This document shows positions 1-7,910 of a stretch of 24,342 nt of DNA, piece after piece. The DNA is from Pseudomonadota bacterium (GTDB lineage: Bacteria > Myxococcota_A > Polyangia > Fen-1088). Made by a program: the position numbers and the translations under genes. The DNA is taken from the NCBI GenBank assembly GCA_023438785.1, contig JAEXQJ010000038.1, positions 1-24,342 on the forward strand, written 5' to 3'. The notes under the pieces are model-generated. The model searched no databases. It was not told the DNA's origin and was given only the letters and a program-made list of their open reading frames with translations. How positions within the stretch are numbered: the first letter of the stretch is position 1; every line of letters begins with the position of its first letter.

Positions 1-39
1 GCCTCGAGCGGTCCGTACACTTCACCTCAGGAGGGCCGG

Positions 40-1323
40 GTGTCATCGGACAAAAGCCGAGTCGAGGGGAGTCGGGGAGACACGAGGCCGTCTTGGGTCT
101 CGCAAGCCTTGAGGCGCGGACCGCAGCTCACGCGCGCCGCCGTGCAAACGCGCGTTCGGGCTCGATCGCTCGCGTGGGCCGCCATGGCCATCACGGTCGT
201 GGCGGGTATTCGACGCGTCCTGGATCTGCTGGCCACACGCTACGTTCGCCGCGCCTTGCAGAGCGCGCCCGGCGTGCATGGCGATCTCTATCGCGTTCAC
301 GTGGGCCTAGCCCCGCCCGGGATTCGGCTACGGGCGTTGCAGATAGCCTCTGACGACCGCGGGCTCCGGGCCGTGCTCTCCTGCGAACGTGCCGAGTTTC
401 GCCTCCGCCCGCTCGCGCTTCTGCGCGGACGCCTGGTCGGGCGCCTCGACATCGATCGTGCGGTCGCCACGCTGATCCGCGCGGAGAACGAGCGCCCCGC
501 CTCGAAGGAAGGCGCCGAGGAGCCCTCCCCCCAGCAGGCCGCTGGCGAGAGTTCCCTGACGGCCATCAACCCGCAGCACATTCTGCGACGACTGCCCGCA
601 TTCGCCGTCGACCGGGTGCGCGTCCGAAAGGCCGGGATCCTCTACCGCGAGCCCGCCGCGGGCGGCAAGCTGCGCATCCATGACGTCAACCTCACGGTGA
701 GCGGAGTGGCGACCCGCTCGGAGCTGACGCAGGGGCGACCGCTCCACGTGACAGGCAGCGGTCGCATCGGGCGCCATGGCCGATTCAACCTGTCCGTCGA
801 CGCGGACCCGTACGCCTCTCGCCTCAGGTTCGGTGGTCGCGCCGAGCTGCACGGCTTCCACCTGCGCGAGCTCGAGAGTCTCATCGCGCCCCGCACCGAC
901 CTGCGGATCCCCGAGGGCACCTTCGATGTCTTCATCGTGTTCCGCTGCGAGGCCGGTAAGCTCCATGGCGGCGTCAAGCCGGTGCTCAAGGACGTCAAGA
1001 TCGAGGCTGGCGATCACTCGTGGCTCGATCGCACCAAAGCCTGGCTGGCCGACAAGACCATCAATGTGACCTCGGGAGAGGTGGAAGGCCACAAGGCCGT
1101 GGCCACCATCATTCCCATCCTCGGCACCTTGGACAGCCCGGACATCCAACTCGTGCCGGCCATCCTTGGCGTCCTACGAAATGCGTTCGTCATCGGGCTG
1201 CGTGAAGGGTTCGACAATCTCCCCCCGGAGGTCGCGGCGTCACGCAAGGGATTCTTCAAACAAGCCAAAGAGGCCCTGTCCCGCTCCGCGGGCTCGCCCA
1301 AGGCTCAACCCACCAAGCCCTAA
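40..1323 (+). CDS. AsmA/DUF748-like envelope protein
   Basis: A 427-residue protein starting at GTG 40, chosen because a good ribosome site (GGAGG, about 30-34) sits six bases upstream. Residues about 43-65 form a weak hydrophobic segment that could anchor it in the inner membrane after a basic N-terminus. The rest is beta-rich with the feel of AsmA/DUF748 proteins: a membrane-proximal stretch around residues 70-150 (short strands, then a 'DIDRA...LIRA' segment), an acidic low-complexity linker around 155-180, and a second domain around 190-400 with 'VDRVRVRKAGILYREP' and 'TFDVFI'. Family members are thought to act in lipid transport or outer-membrane homeostasis, but no catalytic motif is visible and the specific role is unknown. 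Its stop overlaps the stop of the convergent CoA-binding gene by four bases. The family call rests on remembered sequence style, not on a search. Confidence 0.7.
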   Translation: MSSDKSRVEGSRGDTRPSWVSQALRRGPQLTRAAVQTRVRARSLAWAAMAITVVAGIRRVLDLLATRYVRRALQSAPGVHGDLYRVHVGLAPPGIRLRALQIASDDRGLRAVLSCERAEFRLRPLALLRGRLVGRLDIDRAVATLIRAENERPASKEGAEEPSPQQAAGESSLTAINPQHILRRLPAFAVDRVRVRKAGILYREPAAGGKLRIHDVNLTVSGVATRSELTQGRPLHVTGSGRIGRHGRFNLSVDADPYASRLRFGGRAELHGFHLRELESLIAPRTDLRIPEGTFDVFIVFRCEAGKLHGGVKPVLKDVKIEAGDHSWLDRTKAWLADKTINVTSGEVEGHKAVATIIPILGTLDSPDIQLVPAILGVLRNAFVIGLREGFDNLPPEVAASRKGFFKQAKEALSRSAGSPKAQPTKP

Positions 1324-1760
1324 AGACGCCCGAAGAGTCGCATCAGGCCGCGGTGCACACGATGGAAGCCACGCACGGGCGGGGCGTGCATGAGGATGCA
1401 TGCCTTCTCCGCGAGCGAGAGATTCAGCTCCTGGGCCACACGCGTGGCTTCGTCGCTCTCGGCGCCTTGCTGCAGCCAGACGCGACCGATGCCCAGGGCC
1501 GCGGCCTGGCGCAGGAGTGGCGGCACCTTCGCCGACTGCACACAAATAACCACGCCCTCGGGCCTCTCGGGCAATCGGTCGAGGGCTCCATAGCAAGGCC
1601 CGCCGTCCACCGTCGGTAAGCTCGGATGAACCGGCAGCACGCGCAGGCCCCGCCTCTTCAACTCGCGAAAGGCCTGGTTGCCCCATTTGTGCTTCTGGCG
1701 CGACACACCCACGAAGGCCACGAAACGGCAACTGCAGAAGTCAGCAATAGCCTGGTTCAT
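1320..1760 (-). CDS. CoA-binding domain protein (YccU-type)
   Basis: A 146-residue protein from ATG 1760. An in-frame GTG at 1856 would add 32 residues that look unlike the family, so the internal ATG is preferred although its ribosome site is weak. The sequence is a compact Rossmann fold: FVAFVGVSRQ near the N-terminus (residues about 13-22) is the nucleotide-binding strand and loop, followed by LRVLPVHP, a 'VVICVQS' strand and a 'GIGRVWLQQGAES' segment. This is the pattern of the short CoA-binding proteins related to the alpha subunit of succinyl-CoA synthetase. In E. coli YccU and relatives the length is about 137 residues, so this copy is complete. The physiological role of the family is unknown; it probably binds CoA or an acyl-CoA in the cytoplasm. 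It converges on the AsmA-like gene. Confidence 0.8.
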   Translation of the reverse strand: MNQAIADFCSCRFVAFVGVSRQKHKWGNQAFRELKRRGLRVLPVHPSLPTVDGGPCYGALDRLPERPEGVVICVQSAKVPPLLRQAAALGIGRVWLQQGAESDEATRVAQELNLSLAEKACILMHAPPVRGFHRVHRGLMRLFGRL

Positions 1761-1870
1761 GCGCCGGAAGTCTGGCGCACGCGGCCTGAAGAAGCCAGCC
1801 CACCGCTCTGCCGCGAGCGCGTGCGTAGCAGAGATCTCCTTCGCACAAGGAGGCACAGGAATCCCAGCGG

Positions 1871-1910
1871 ACCATCGCGGGAGGGTTTGGCATCCCTCCC
1901 AGGGTTCCCA
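1871..1910. repeat. 40-bp intergenic repeat, copy 1
   Basis: A 40-base element that matches the copy at 1988-2027 at 38 of 40 positions. It contains an inverted repeat (GGGAGGG at 1879-1885, CCCTCCC at 1894-1900, 8-base loop). The two mismatches between copies fall in the loop-proximal part of the hairpin, so the outer stem is kept. It lies in the 267-base gap between the CoA-binding and SSB-like genes. Confidence 0.85.
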
Positions 1911-1979
1911 CGATCCCGTGGGCAGCGATCGGCGCGCACTGGGTTCCCATCGCTCGCGTGGGGAGCGACGGGCTCCGCC
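1902..1979. repeat. Two degenerate ~39-bp tandem units
   Basis: Two imperfect units start with the same nonamer GGGTTCCCA at 1902 and 1941; a third copy of the nonamer lies at 2019, exactly two periods later. After the nonamer both units carry a GTGGG(C/G)AGCGA segment. The two full 40-bp repeats are 117 bases apart, which is three 39-base periods. The block looks like a decayed tandem array. Both strands stay open across it only by chance of base composition. Confidence 0.55.
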
Positions 1980-1987
1980 CGGCGCGT

Positions 1988-2027
1988 ACCATCGCGGGAG
2001 GGTTTGGGAACCCTCCCAGGGTTCCCA
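1988..2027. repeat. 40-bp repeat, copy 2, with strong hairpin beside the SSB-like stop
   Basis: The second copy of the 40-base element. Here the inverted repeat is longer: nine perfect pairs (1996-2004 with 2009-2017) around a four-base loop. It ends at 2027, directly next to the stop codon of the minus-strand SSB-like gene (2028-2030), so on that strand it is the first thing after the reading frame. It could stop transcription or protect the 3' end, but no T-run follows on the minus strand, so a classical intrinsic terminator is not shown. Confidence 0.8.
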
Positions 2028-2366
2028 TTAAAACGGCGGTTCGTCGAGATCCCGCGGGGGCGGGCCGAAATCGTCGCCGGGCGGGCCGTCGTCGCTGCGG
2101 CTCACCTGCACGCTGTTGGCCACGATGTCGCCGAAGACCTTGCCGTTCCAGTCACGCCCGCCCAGCCGGCCGCTGACCGTCAAGACCATGCCGGGCTTCC
2201 AGGATGAGGCCTGCTCGGCCAGTCGCCCGAAGACCTTGATGGGCACGAGCTGCGGGTACTGCCCGTCGGTCTCGCAGATGAGGGTGAGGATGGTCTTGCC
2301 CGCCTTCGACGTGAAGCTGTCGATACGCTTCAGCGTTCCTTGGCCTTGAAAGGTGAATTCACTCAT
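2028..2366 (-). CDS. SSB-like small OB-fold protein (DUF3127-like)
   Basis: A 112-residue protein from ATG 2366; the open frame extends upstream to 2471 but that extension has no family character. Residues 1-90 read as one OB fold: FTFQGQGTLKRID, then YPQLVPIKVFG (about 37-47), WKPGMVLTVSGRLGGRDW (about 56-73) and a final strand IVANSVQV. This matches the DUF3127/single-strand-binding style, where a 'YPQ...' strand and a 'GREW/GRDW' turn are typical. The tail (about 90-112) is Gly/Pro/Asp-rich and ends DEPPF, close to the DDDIPF tip that SSB proteins use to recruit partners. Likely role: binding single-stranded nucleic acid in the cytoplasm. It is shorter than canonical SSB (about 150-180 residues), so it may be an accessory paralogue. 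It is divergent from the Omp85 gene, with 138 bases between the starts. Confidence 0.75.
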   Translation of the reverse strand: MSEFTFQGQGTLKRIDSFTSKAGKTILTLICETDGQYPQLVPIKVFGRLAEQASSWKPGMVLTVSGRLGGRDWNGKVFGDIVANSVQVSRSDDGPPGDDFGPPPRDLDEPPF

Positions 2367-2504
2367 GGCGCGTGCTCGTCGAGGCCAGAGACATGCCACA
2401 GCCACCCCGCCTTGCATAGCCCGATCGCCCGAACGCACGACGTCGATCCTTGCCGAATGACGTCCGCACATGCGCGATCGGCCATCGTCTAGACTGGCCC
2501 GCGG

Positions 2505-3752
2505 ATGAAGCGCCCGCTGGCCGAGCGTGCGGTCCGGCTGGCCGCGTTGCTTCTATTCTGGTTGCCCGCCCCGGCGGTGGCGCAGTCGTTGCCGGTGGAT
2601 CGCACGGAGCCCGGGCTGCTCCCCATCCTGGCCAACGATCCGGACGTGGGGTTCAGGTTCGGCGTTTACGGACAGCTCGTGCGCTTTCGCGATGAACGCC
2701 GACCCTACGACTGGAAGCTGCAAGTGGCCGCGGCCACCAGCGTGCGCAACGGGGCCACGGGCGCCGAGTTCCCCTACCGCGAGGTCTGCCTGCGCCTCGA
2801 TCGCACGCGTGCCTGGATCGAGCCGCTGCGTCTGACCGTGCAGGCCGGCTACCTGCGCACCACGAACCTGGGCTACTTCGGGGTGGGCAACGCCACGCCG
2901 GCCCAGTCCTTGTGGCAAGGCCTGCCCAAGGGCAGCGACGCCTACGTACGCGCACGCCACTTCTACCAATACGACGCGGTCACCCCCGAGTTGCGCGCCA
3001 CCGCGCGCTATCGCCTTACGCCCAGTTGGTCGGCCTTCGCCGACATGAACGTGCAGTGGCTTTCCATCGGCGTGTTCGCGGGCAGTCTGCTGGAGCGCGA
3101 TCTTGCGGCAGGCGCACCCTTTGCTCTCGGCGATGGCGTGCAGCCCAGCCTGGCCATGGGCTTCATCTACGACACGCGCGACCATGAGACGGTAGCCACG
3201 CGCGGGTGGTTCCATGAGGGCGCGGTCCGCTGCGGGACCGCGAGCGGCGATCGCTACTGCGGGGCCAACCTGACCCTGCGCGGCTACCACAGTCTCCTGG
3301 GGAAACACCTCTCCCTGGCCGGCCGCCTGGTGGCCGATGTCGTTGCGGGCCGGCCGCCGCTCATGGAGCTGACCCGCTTCGGCGGCCTGGAGGGCACCAC
3401 GGGTCCCGGCGGCTCGCGCGGCATTCGTGGCGTGCCCCAGGGACGTCTGGCCGGACAGACCAAGCTCATCGCCAATCTGGAGGTGCGGTCCTTCCTGGTG
3501 CCCTTCTCCCTGGGCAGTCAGCGCTTCGAGCTCGGCGTGGCGGCCTTCGCCGACGTGGGCCGGGTTTGGGCGCGCGCGTTCTCGGCATCGCCCGCTGACG
3601 GCAGCTTTCGCGTGCATTGGGGCGCCGGCGGTGGTCCGCGTCTGCGCTGGGGCGATTCGCTGCTCATCCGCGCCGATGTGGCCTACGCCCCGTTGGGTGC
3701 GGATCTCCAGGCGGCGCCCGCCGTGTACCTGGACGTGCTGCAGGTCATGTAG
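2505..3752 (+). CDS. Omp85/BamA-type outer-membrane barrel without POTRA
   Basis: A 415-residue protein from ATG 2505. Residues 1-27 are a Sec signal peptide (basic start, hydrophobic core, cleavage near AVA-Q). The mature part is almost all alternating beta-strand sequence with no room for POTRA domains. Two features identify the bacterial surface antigen (Omp85) family: a YDTRD turn followed by a TRGWF strand at about 222-236, and GIRGVPQGRL at about 306-315, which corresponds to the conserved (V/I)RG(F/Y) barrel-lumen motif. POTRA-less Omp85 barrels of this length occur fused to, or beside, patatins and other cargo, and their substrates are mostly unknown. The gene stands alone on the plus strand, converging on the LVIVD lipoprotein gene 73 bases downstream. 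The ribosome site is weak. Confidence 0.85.
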   Translation: MKRPLAERAVRLAALLLFWLPAPAVAQSLPVDRTEPGLLPILANDPDVGFRFGVYGQLVRFRDERRPYDWKLQVAAATSVRNGATGAEFPYREVCLRLDRTRAWIEPLRLTVQAGYLRTTNLGYFGVGNATPAQSLWQGLPKGSDAYVRARHFYQYDAVTPELRATARYRLTPSWSAFADMNVQWLSIGVFAGSLLERDLAAGAPFALGDGVQPSLAMGFIYDTRDHETVATRGWFHEGAVRCGTASGDRYCGANLTLRGYHSLLGKHLSLAGRLVADVVAGRPPLMELTRFGGLEGTTGPGGSRGIRGVPQGRLAGQTKLIANLEVRSFLVPFSLGSQRFELGVAAFADVGRVWARAFSASPADGSFRVHWGAGGGPRLRWGDSLLIRADVAYAPLGADLQAAPAVYLDVLQVM

Positions 3753-3825
3753 CGACTCCGCAATCCGTAGCCCCCCTGGCACGGCCCCAAGGGCGCGCGG
3801 GTCGATGCCGGACAGCCTTCCTCGG

Positions 3826-5325
3826 TTACCGACTCGTGCCGTCGACGCTCGGGGTTCGTCGGTACACGAGCAGGCCTCCGTGACCCTCGGGCGGTGCGCA
3901 GTACGCGCCGACGTAGAGCATGTTGCCGTCGAGCAGCGCGAAGCCGCCCTGGCATTCTCCCAGGGAGGCGGGAAAGGGCTGGGTGCGAAGCAAGCGCGGC
4001 GACGAGGGGACGGAGACGTCGATGATGTGGACGCCGGTATGCCCGACCAGAAAGACATGCGCGCCGTCGGTGGCCAGGCCGGTTCCGCGCCACGGGATCC
4101 GGCTTGGGCTGGGTGGCAAGTCCAGGCCGCCGACCACCGTGGGGTTGGCCGGATCGACCAAGTCGATAATGCGCAAGCCGCCCGGATTGTTGCCCGCGTC
4201 GAGGGCCGCGAAGGAGGTCGCCAGATACAGGAAGCGCCCCTGCACCCGGGAATCCCCAGGCACTCCGTTCTGCACGAACGGCAGGCACAGCTTGCGCGGC
4301 TGGGCGAGGGAGGGTTGGGAGGCGTGCAGGATCTCCAGGCAAGCCTGGGAAAGACCGTCGCTGACCCACGCATAGGCAAATTCGCCAGCGACCCCGAGCT
4401 GCTCGATGTGCGTCGCGGTCGCATGGGGCGTCACCAGGCTCGGCTCGTAGAGGAACGGCCGCAGAACACTCGCTTGGGCCATGCCGTAGGCCTGCACTCC
4501 GCCGACAAATAGATAGCCCAGCAAGACAACGGGCTCGCCGTCTGTAGGCGGCACGATGGCGATGGAATGAGCATAGGTTCCGTCGCTGCGCGTGCCCAAG
4601 GATGCAGGCCGCGTGGGGATTGAGATATCCACGACGCGCAGGCCCCACACATCGTTGGCGACGTAAAGGCGGTCGCCGTAGAGCGCGAGGTCGTGGACCT
4701 CTTCTCCAGCCGTGGCCAGTGAGCTGACGAGGGTGGGCCCAGAGGGATCGGCCACGTCGTAGATTTGGATGCTGCCGTCCGAGCTCGAGTCGACCGTGAG
4801 GTGCCAGTCCCCGAGGACGATGTATCGGTCGTGTTTCACGACTCGCATGGGCATGCCGCCCAGCGATCGCGTTTGCGAGAGCAATTCGAGAGAGGTGAGG
4901 TCTCCGCTCTCGACGGGATTCGCGGCGGCGTCGCCCGCGCCATCGACCGCGGCGTCGCTCGGCAGGTCCGCGAGAGCATCGCCCTTGTCTTCGTCAGCAT
5001 CGCGCGAATCCGCATGCTGGTTCGCCACGGCGTCACGGGCGTCCTCGGCCGCGTCCGCGTCGGCGTCGGCGGGGTCAGCAACGTCCGGCGCGGGCTCGGG
5101 CTTGTCCGCGCTGCCCTGGTCCGGCCCGGCGTCCACGGCCGACAACCGGGAGCCATTGTCAGGCCTGGCGTCGGGGAGCAGACAGCGGCCGTTGCCGCAC
5201 ACCGAGCCGGGGCAGTCCGCGTTCGAGGTGCATTCCAAGCGCGTGCTGTAGCAGGCCTGCGTGGCCACGGCGACGGAAAGGCCAAGGAGGACGAGTGGGT
5301 TCTGAACGAGCGCGGGGATCCTCAA
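3826..5325 (-). CDS. LVIVD-repeat surface lipoprotein
   Basis: A 499-residue protein read from TTG 5325. TTG is supported because GGGAG (5332-5336) lies six bases upstream, whereas the nearby ATG at 5330 is out of frame and stops at once. Residues 1-25 form a lipoprotein signal with the modified cysteine at C25 (VATQAC). Next comes a short Cys-rich module (C32, C38, C43, C48; CTSNADC...CGNGRC), then an Asp/Ala-rich linker to about residue 145. The remainder is a beta-propeller-like series of LVIVD repeats, seen as IQIYDVADPSGP, LRVVDISIPTRP, LRIIDLVDPANP and VHIIDVSVPSSP. Such proteins are common on myxobacterial surfaces; binding or adhesion is a guess and no enzyme motif is visible. The start lies 12 bases after the caspase gene's stop, so the two are probably cotranscribed. 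Confidence 0.88.
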   Translation of the reverse strand: MRIPALVQNPLVLLGLSVAVATQACYSTRLECTSNADCPGSVCGNGRCLLPDARPDNGSRLSAVDAGPDQGSADKPEPAPDVADPADADADAAEDARDAVANQHADSRDADEDKGDALADLPSDAAVDGAGDAAANPVESGDLTSLELLSQTRSLGGMPMRVVKHDRYIVLGDWHLTVDSSSDGSIQIYDVADPSGPTLVSSLATAGEEVHDLALYGDRLYVANDVWGLRVVDISIPTRPASLGTRSDGTYAHSIAIVPPTDGEPVVLLGYLFVGGVQAYGMAQASVLRPFLYEPSLVTPHATATHIEQLGVAGEFAYAWVSDGLSQACLEILHASQPSLAQPRKLCLPFVQNGVPGDSRVQGRFLYLATSFAALDAGNNPGGLRIIDLVDPANPTVVGGLDLPPSPSRIPWRGTGLATDGAHVFLVGHTGVHIIDVSVPSSPRLLRTQPFPASLGECQGGFALLDGNMLYVGAYCAPPEGHGGLLVYRRTPSVDGTSR

Positions 5326-5337
5326 GTCATGCTCCCG

Positions 5338-6978
5338 TCAGTTGAGGCGCGCCGAGAGGCCCAGGCTCACCACCGGCGAGGCAGACCAGTCTTTCGCTTG
5401 CGCGTCGAAGGCGGCGCTCATGGTCTGTTCCACGGCTAGGCCCACGCGGGCCACCAGCAGCAAAGGAAGGCCGCGCGGCCCAAAGGCCAGGATCGCCTCG
5501 CTGTACGCGGCGCTGCCCCACAGGTGGTGGTCCGCGCGCGCCCCGTCGCCGTAGCGAACCGCGGACCACGACGAGCGCAGTTCGGCCGAGAGCCCCAGCC
5601 GCAGCGGGCCCACATTCCAGGCCGGGCCGGCGCAGACACTCACGTCTGTCCGCCGGGCTTTGTATGACCAGGCCGGATAGGTGCGCGAACGCCAGCCCCG
5701 GCCCAGCGCGATGCCCCCCGCCAGGCGGCCGTGGTCGAATCGCGTCCCCAACTCCGCGGCGTGCAAGGGGCTGATGCTGTCTTGCGGACCCAAGGTCAAC
5801 CGGTAGGCCAGGCCCACCGCGGCCGTCGTGTGCGGCGCCTCTTGCACCATGGTGATGTCGGCCATGGCACCCTTCTGGGCGATCCGTCTCTGTCCCGGCA
5901 GCGAGGCTCCATGCCAGTTGTCGTCGGTCCGCACCGTCACGCTGCCACCGGCCACCAGTTCCACGCGCTGGCTCTCGCGCGGGCCTTCACCGACGCGTTC
6001 GATCCACAGCGGGCCCGAAAACAGCCGCATCTGCAAAGGCTCGCCGGCGCGCTTGACGACCAACTCGGACAGCTCGCCCGCCTCATAGCGTAGAAGGAAA
6101 TGGCCGGCCACCGCGGGCGCAAAGCGCAGCTCGGCATCGCGCGTCCGCCGATAGCTCAGGTATACGGGGCCGCTGGCCGTCAGCTCGCGAACCATCTTCT
6201 GCGGGGTCTGCGGCCGCCCCAGGCCCGCGGTGTAGCGCTGGGTCTGGCGGCTCGCGTATTCCCAAAGGGAATCGATGCTGACGCCGAACTCGTCGGAGCG
6301 CGCCTTCTCCAGTCCCTCGATGAAGAAATGGGTCATCACCCCACCCAATTTCCGGTCTTCATAGCTCACCTGATCGGCGCGACTGGAAACCATCCACATG
6401 GTTCCCTGCGCGCTGAGGATCTCGCGCGGCAGTTCCTGAAAAGGGTTGAAGCCGGGCAGAACCTTCACGCCTTTGGCACGCAGGCTGTGCAAGTCCAGGC
6501 TGCCGCTGAAGCACGAATCAAACATGCCGAAGGTCATGGTCGCGCCCATCTCGCGAAAGATGAGCCCCAGATCCTCAGCGGTCAGCGGCTCATCGGCGGT
6601 GAGCAATTGCCGATCCAAGCCGTGGCCGGTAAAGAAGAACGCAAACAGGGTGGGCAGGTTGCCCCAGCGCTGCCGCTCGCTCCGGTGCCGCTCGGCCAAC
6701 TTGCGGGCCGCGCTCAGGATGTCCGCACGTCCCCTGCCGGTCAGCAGGACCACCCGGTCACCCGAATCGGAGAAGGCGCCCGCGCGGACCAGGGCATCGC
6801 GAAGCTCACGCGCCTCGCGTTCCGCGTGGAGCAGACGTTCCATGCGCGTGCCATCCGGGGCGCGGCCCTCGTCGTTGCCGATCACCAAGGCGTAGCGAAC
6901 CGGCGACTGGGCCTGGGCAGGGCGGACCCTGAAGCCGCAAAGCAACGTGATGGCGGCGAGCAGCAGAACCGTCTTCAT
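5338..6978 (-). CDS. Secreted caspase-fold protein (peptidase C14) with C-terminal barrel-like region
   Basis: A 546-residue protein from ATG 6978, which overlaps the anti-sigma stop by four bases (ATGA), implying coupled translation. Residues 1-24 are a signal peptide (cleavage near AQA-Q). Residues about 27-265 are a caspase-like domain: first strand YALVIGN, catalytic His in FFFTGHG (H119) and catalytic Cys in FDSCFSGS (C156), both intact. A middle region (about 270-375) is beta-rich. Residues about 380-546 alternate polar and hydrophobic residues with Gly/aromatic ends (VGLAYRLTLG, LRLGLSAELR, LLLVARVGLAV, VVSLGLSARLN), as in a small outer-membrane barrel. The caspase call is firm; the barrel is inference. 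It is the last signalling gene before the LVIVD lipoprotein. Possible role: stress-triggered proteolysis outside the cytoplasm. Confidence 0.85.
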   Translation of the reverse strand: MKTVLLLAAITLLCGFRVRPAQAQSPVRYALVIGNDEGRAPDGTRMERLLHAEREARELRDALVRAGAFSDSGDRVVLLTGRGRADILSAARKLAERHRSERQRWGNLPTLFAFFFTGHGLDRQLLTADEPLTAEDLGLIFREMGATMTFGMFDSCFSGSLDLHSLRAKGVKVLPGFNPFQELPREILSAQGTMWMVSSRADQVSYEDRKLGGVMTHFFIEGLEKARSDEFGVSIDSLWEYASRQTQRYTAGLGRPQTPQKMVRELTASGPVYLSYRRTRDAELRFAPAVAGHFLLRYEAGELSELVVKRAGEPLQMRLFSGPLWIERVGEGPRESQRVELVAGGSVTVRTDDNWHGASLPGQRRIAQKGAMADITMVQEAPHTTAAVGLAYRLTLGPQDSISPLHAAELGTRFDHGRLAGGIALGRGWRSRTYPAWSYKARRTDVSVCAGPAWNVGPLRLGLSAELRSSWSAVRYGDGARADHHLWGSAAYSEAILAFGPRGLPLLLVARVGLAVEQTMSAAFDAQAKDWSASPVVSLGLSARLN

Positions 6979-7736
6979 CGACCACGAGCGAGGGGAACGA
7001 CCTGCGTGGCCATTCCCGGCAGAGGGGGCAACGTGAGCTGACAGCCGGGGCCGTGGGCACCCAGCGCGCCCCGCAGCGTGGCTGTGATGTCGTCGAGAGC
7101 GGGGCGCTCGGTTTCGGGCGCGAAGAGCGCCACCAGCCACTCGCAGCCGCTGACCGGTTCGATGACCACACCGGCGGGCAGGGCGGCGTTGTCGGCAGCC
7201 GGCAGCAGGATGGGCTCGCCGCTCGGGAAGATGCGGCTCACCGTGCCTCGCTCGTCGCAGAAGAACAACATCGGCCACACCGGCGAGGGCGACGAGTAGA
7301 AGAAACCCAGCGTATCGCCGGTCAGGAAGTCCCGCGGTGCAACCCGCTCGTCGGCGCCTCGGCGTGCGGCTATGGTGAGCCGCGGACCACCTTTCGGGCG
7401 CAGCTCGGCGAACCTATCCGGTGTTGCCCTGAAGGCGCCGACCTGCCAGAGGAAGAGCGCCACCCCCAGCGTGCAACCCGCGACGAGCATGGGGCGCCAG
7501 GGCCGCCGCCAGAAGGACGGGCGCGGGCGAGCGGCGGCCACGTTCGCCGCACGCTCGAAGGCCGCTAGGTCCTGGCGGCACTCGGAACAGTCCCGCATGT
7601 GCTCCTCGAACGCGGCCGCCTCTCCAGGCGAGAGCTCCCCCGCCGCGTAGGCGTACAGCCTGGTCGCGCAGGCAGGGCCGTCCGCCCGCGCGGGCGACAG
7701 TCTGCGTCTGAGTTCCTCTTCCAAGCCGTCGGTCAT
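6975..7736 (-). CDS. zf-HC2 transmembrane anti-sigma factor
   Basis: A 253-residue protein from ATG 7736, preferred over an in-frame upstream start at 7817 because AAGGAAG lies just before it and the domain begins there. Residues about 22-60 form the zinc-binding anti-sigma domain, with the H-x3-C-x2-C signature at H46, C50 and C53 and an additional C23. A single membrane helix follows at about 82-101 (MLVAGCTLGVALFLWQVG). Residues about 105-253 form a periplasmic domain with a Phe/Pro-rich core (LGFFYSSPSPVWPMLFF) and the style of DUF4384-like sensors, which are often paired with caspases; this last match is uncertain. It should hold the divergently encoded sigma factor at the membrane and release it on an envelope signal. 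The stop overlaps the caspase start. Confidence 0.85.
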   Translation of the reverse strand: MTDGLEEELRRRLSPARADGPACATRLYAYAAGELSPGEAAAFEEHMRDCSECRQDLAAFERAANVAAARPRPSFWRRPWRPMLVAGCTLGVALFLWQVGAFRATPDRFAELRPKGGPRLTIAARRGADERVAPRDFLTGDTLGFFYSSPSPVWPMLFFCDERGTVSRIFPSGEPILLPAADNAALPAGVVIEPVSGCEWLVALFAPETERPALDDITATLRGALGAHGPGCQLTLPPLPGMATQVVPLARGR

Positions 7737-7910
7737 GAACTTCCTTGCATGCTGCGGACGCAGCGGCGATTCCGGCGGAGTCTCTTCCTGGTGGACCGGC
7801 AGCACCCTCGTCGTCAACCGCGAGGCGAGCGGGATAATCCGGGGCCCGGACTCAAGTCGTCAAGCGTGGTCTTGTCGCGCACAGGTCGGCGCGCTAGCTT
7901 GCCGGCCCGC

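Noticed and set aside
1871..2027. A short CRISPR-like array
   Set aside because: Only two full copies, spacing that is itself repetitive, and no cas genes nearby.
1741..2028. A 95-codon minus-strand frame with repeated GTLGG-PNPPAMVR peptide units
   Set aside because: The peptide repeats come from the 40-base DNA repeats. The frame extends into the CoA-binding gene in another phase and has no ribosome site.
2553..4424. A 623-codon minus-strand frame opposite the Omp85 gene
   Set aside because: It crosses two real genes, shares the 3' part of the LVIVD lipoprotein in another frame, and has low-complexity composition. It is a GC-driven shadow.
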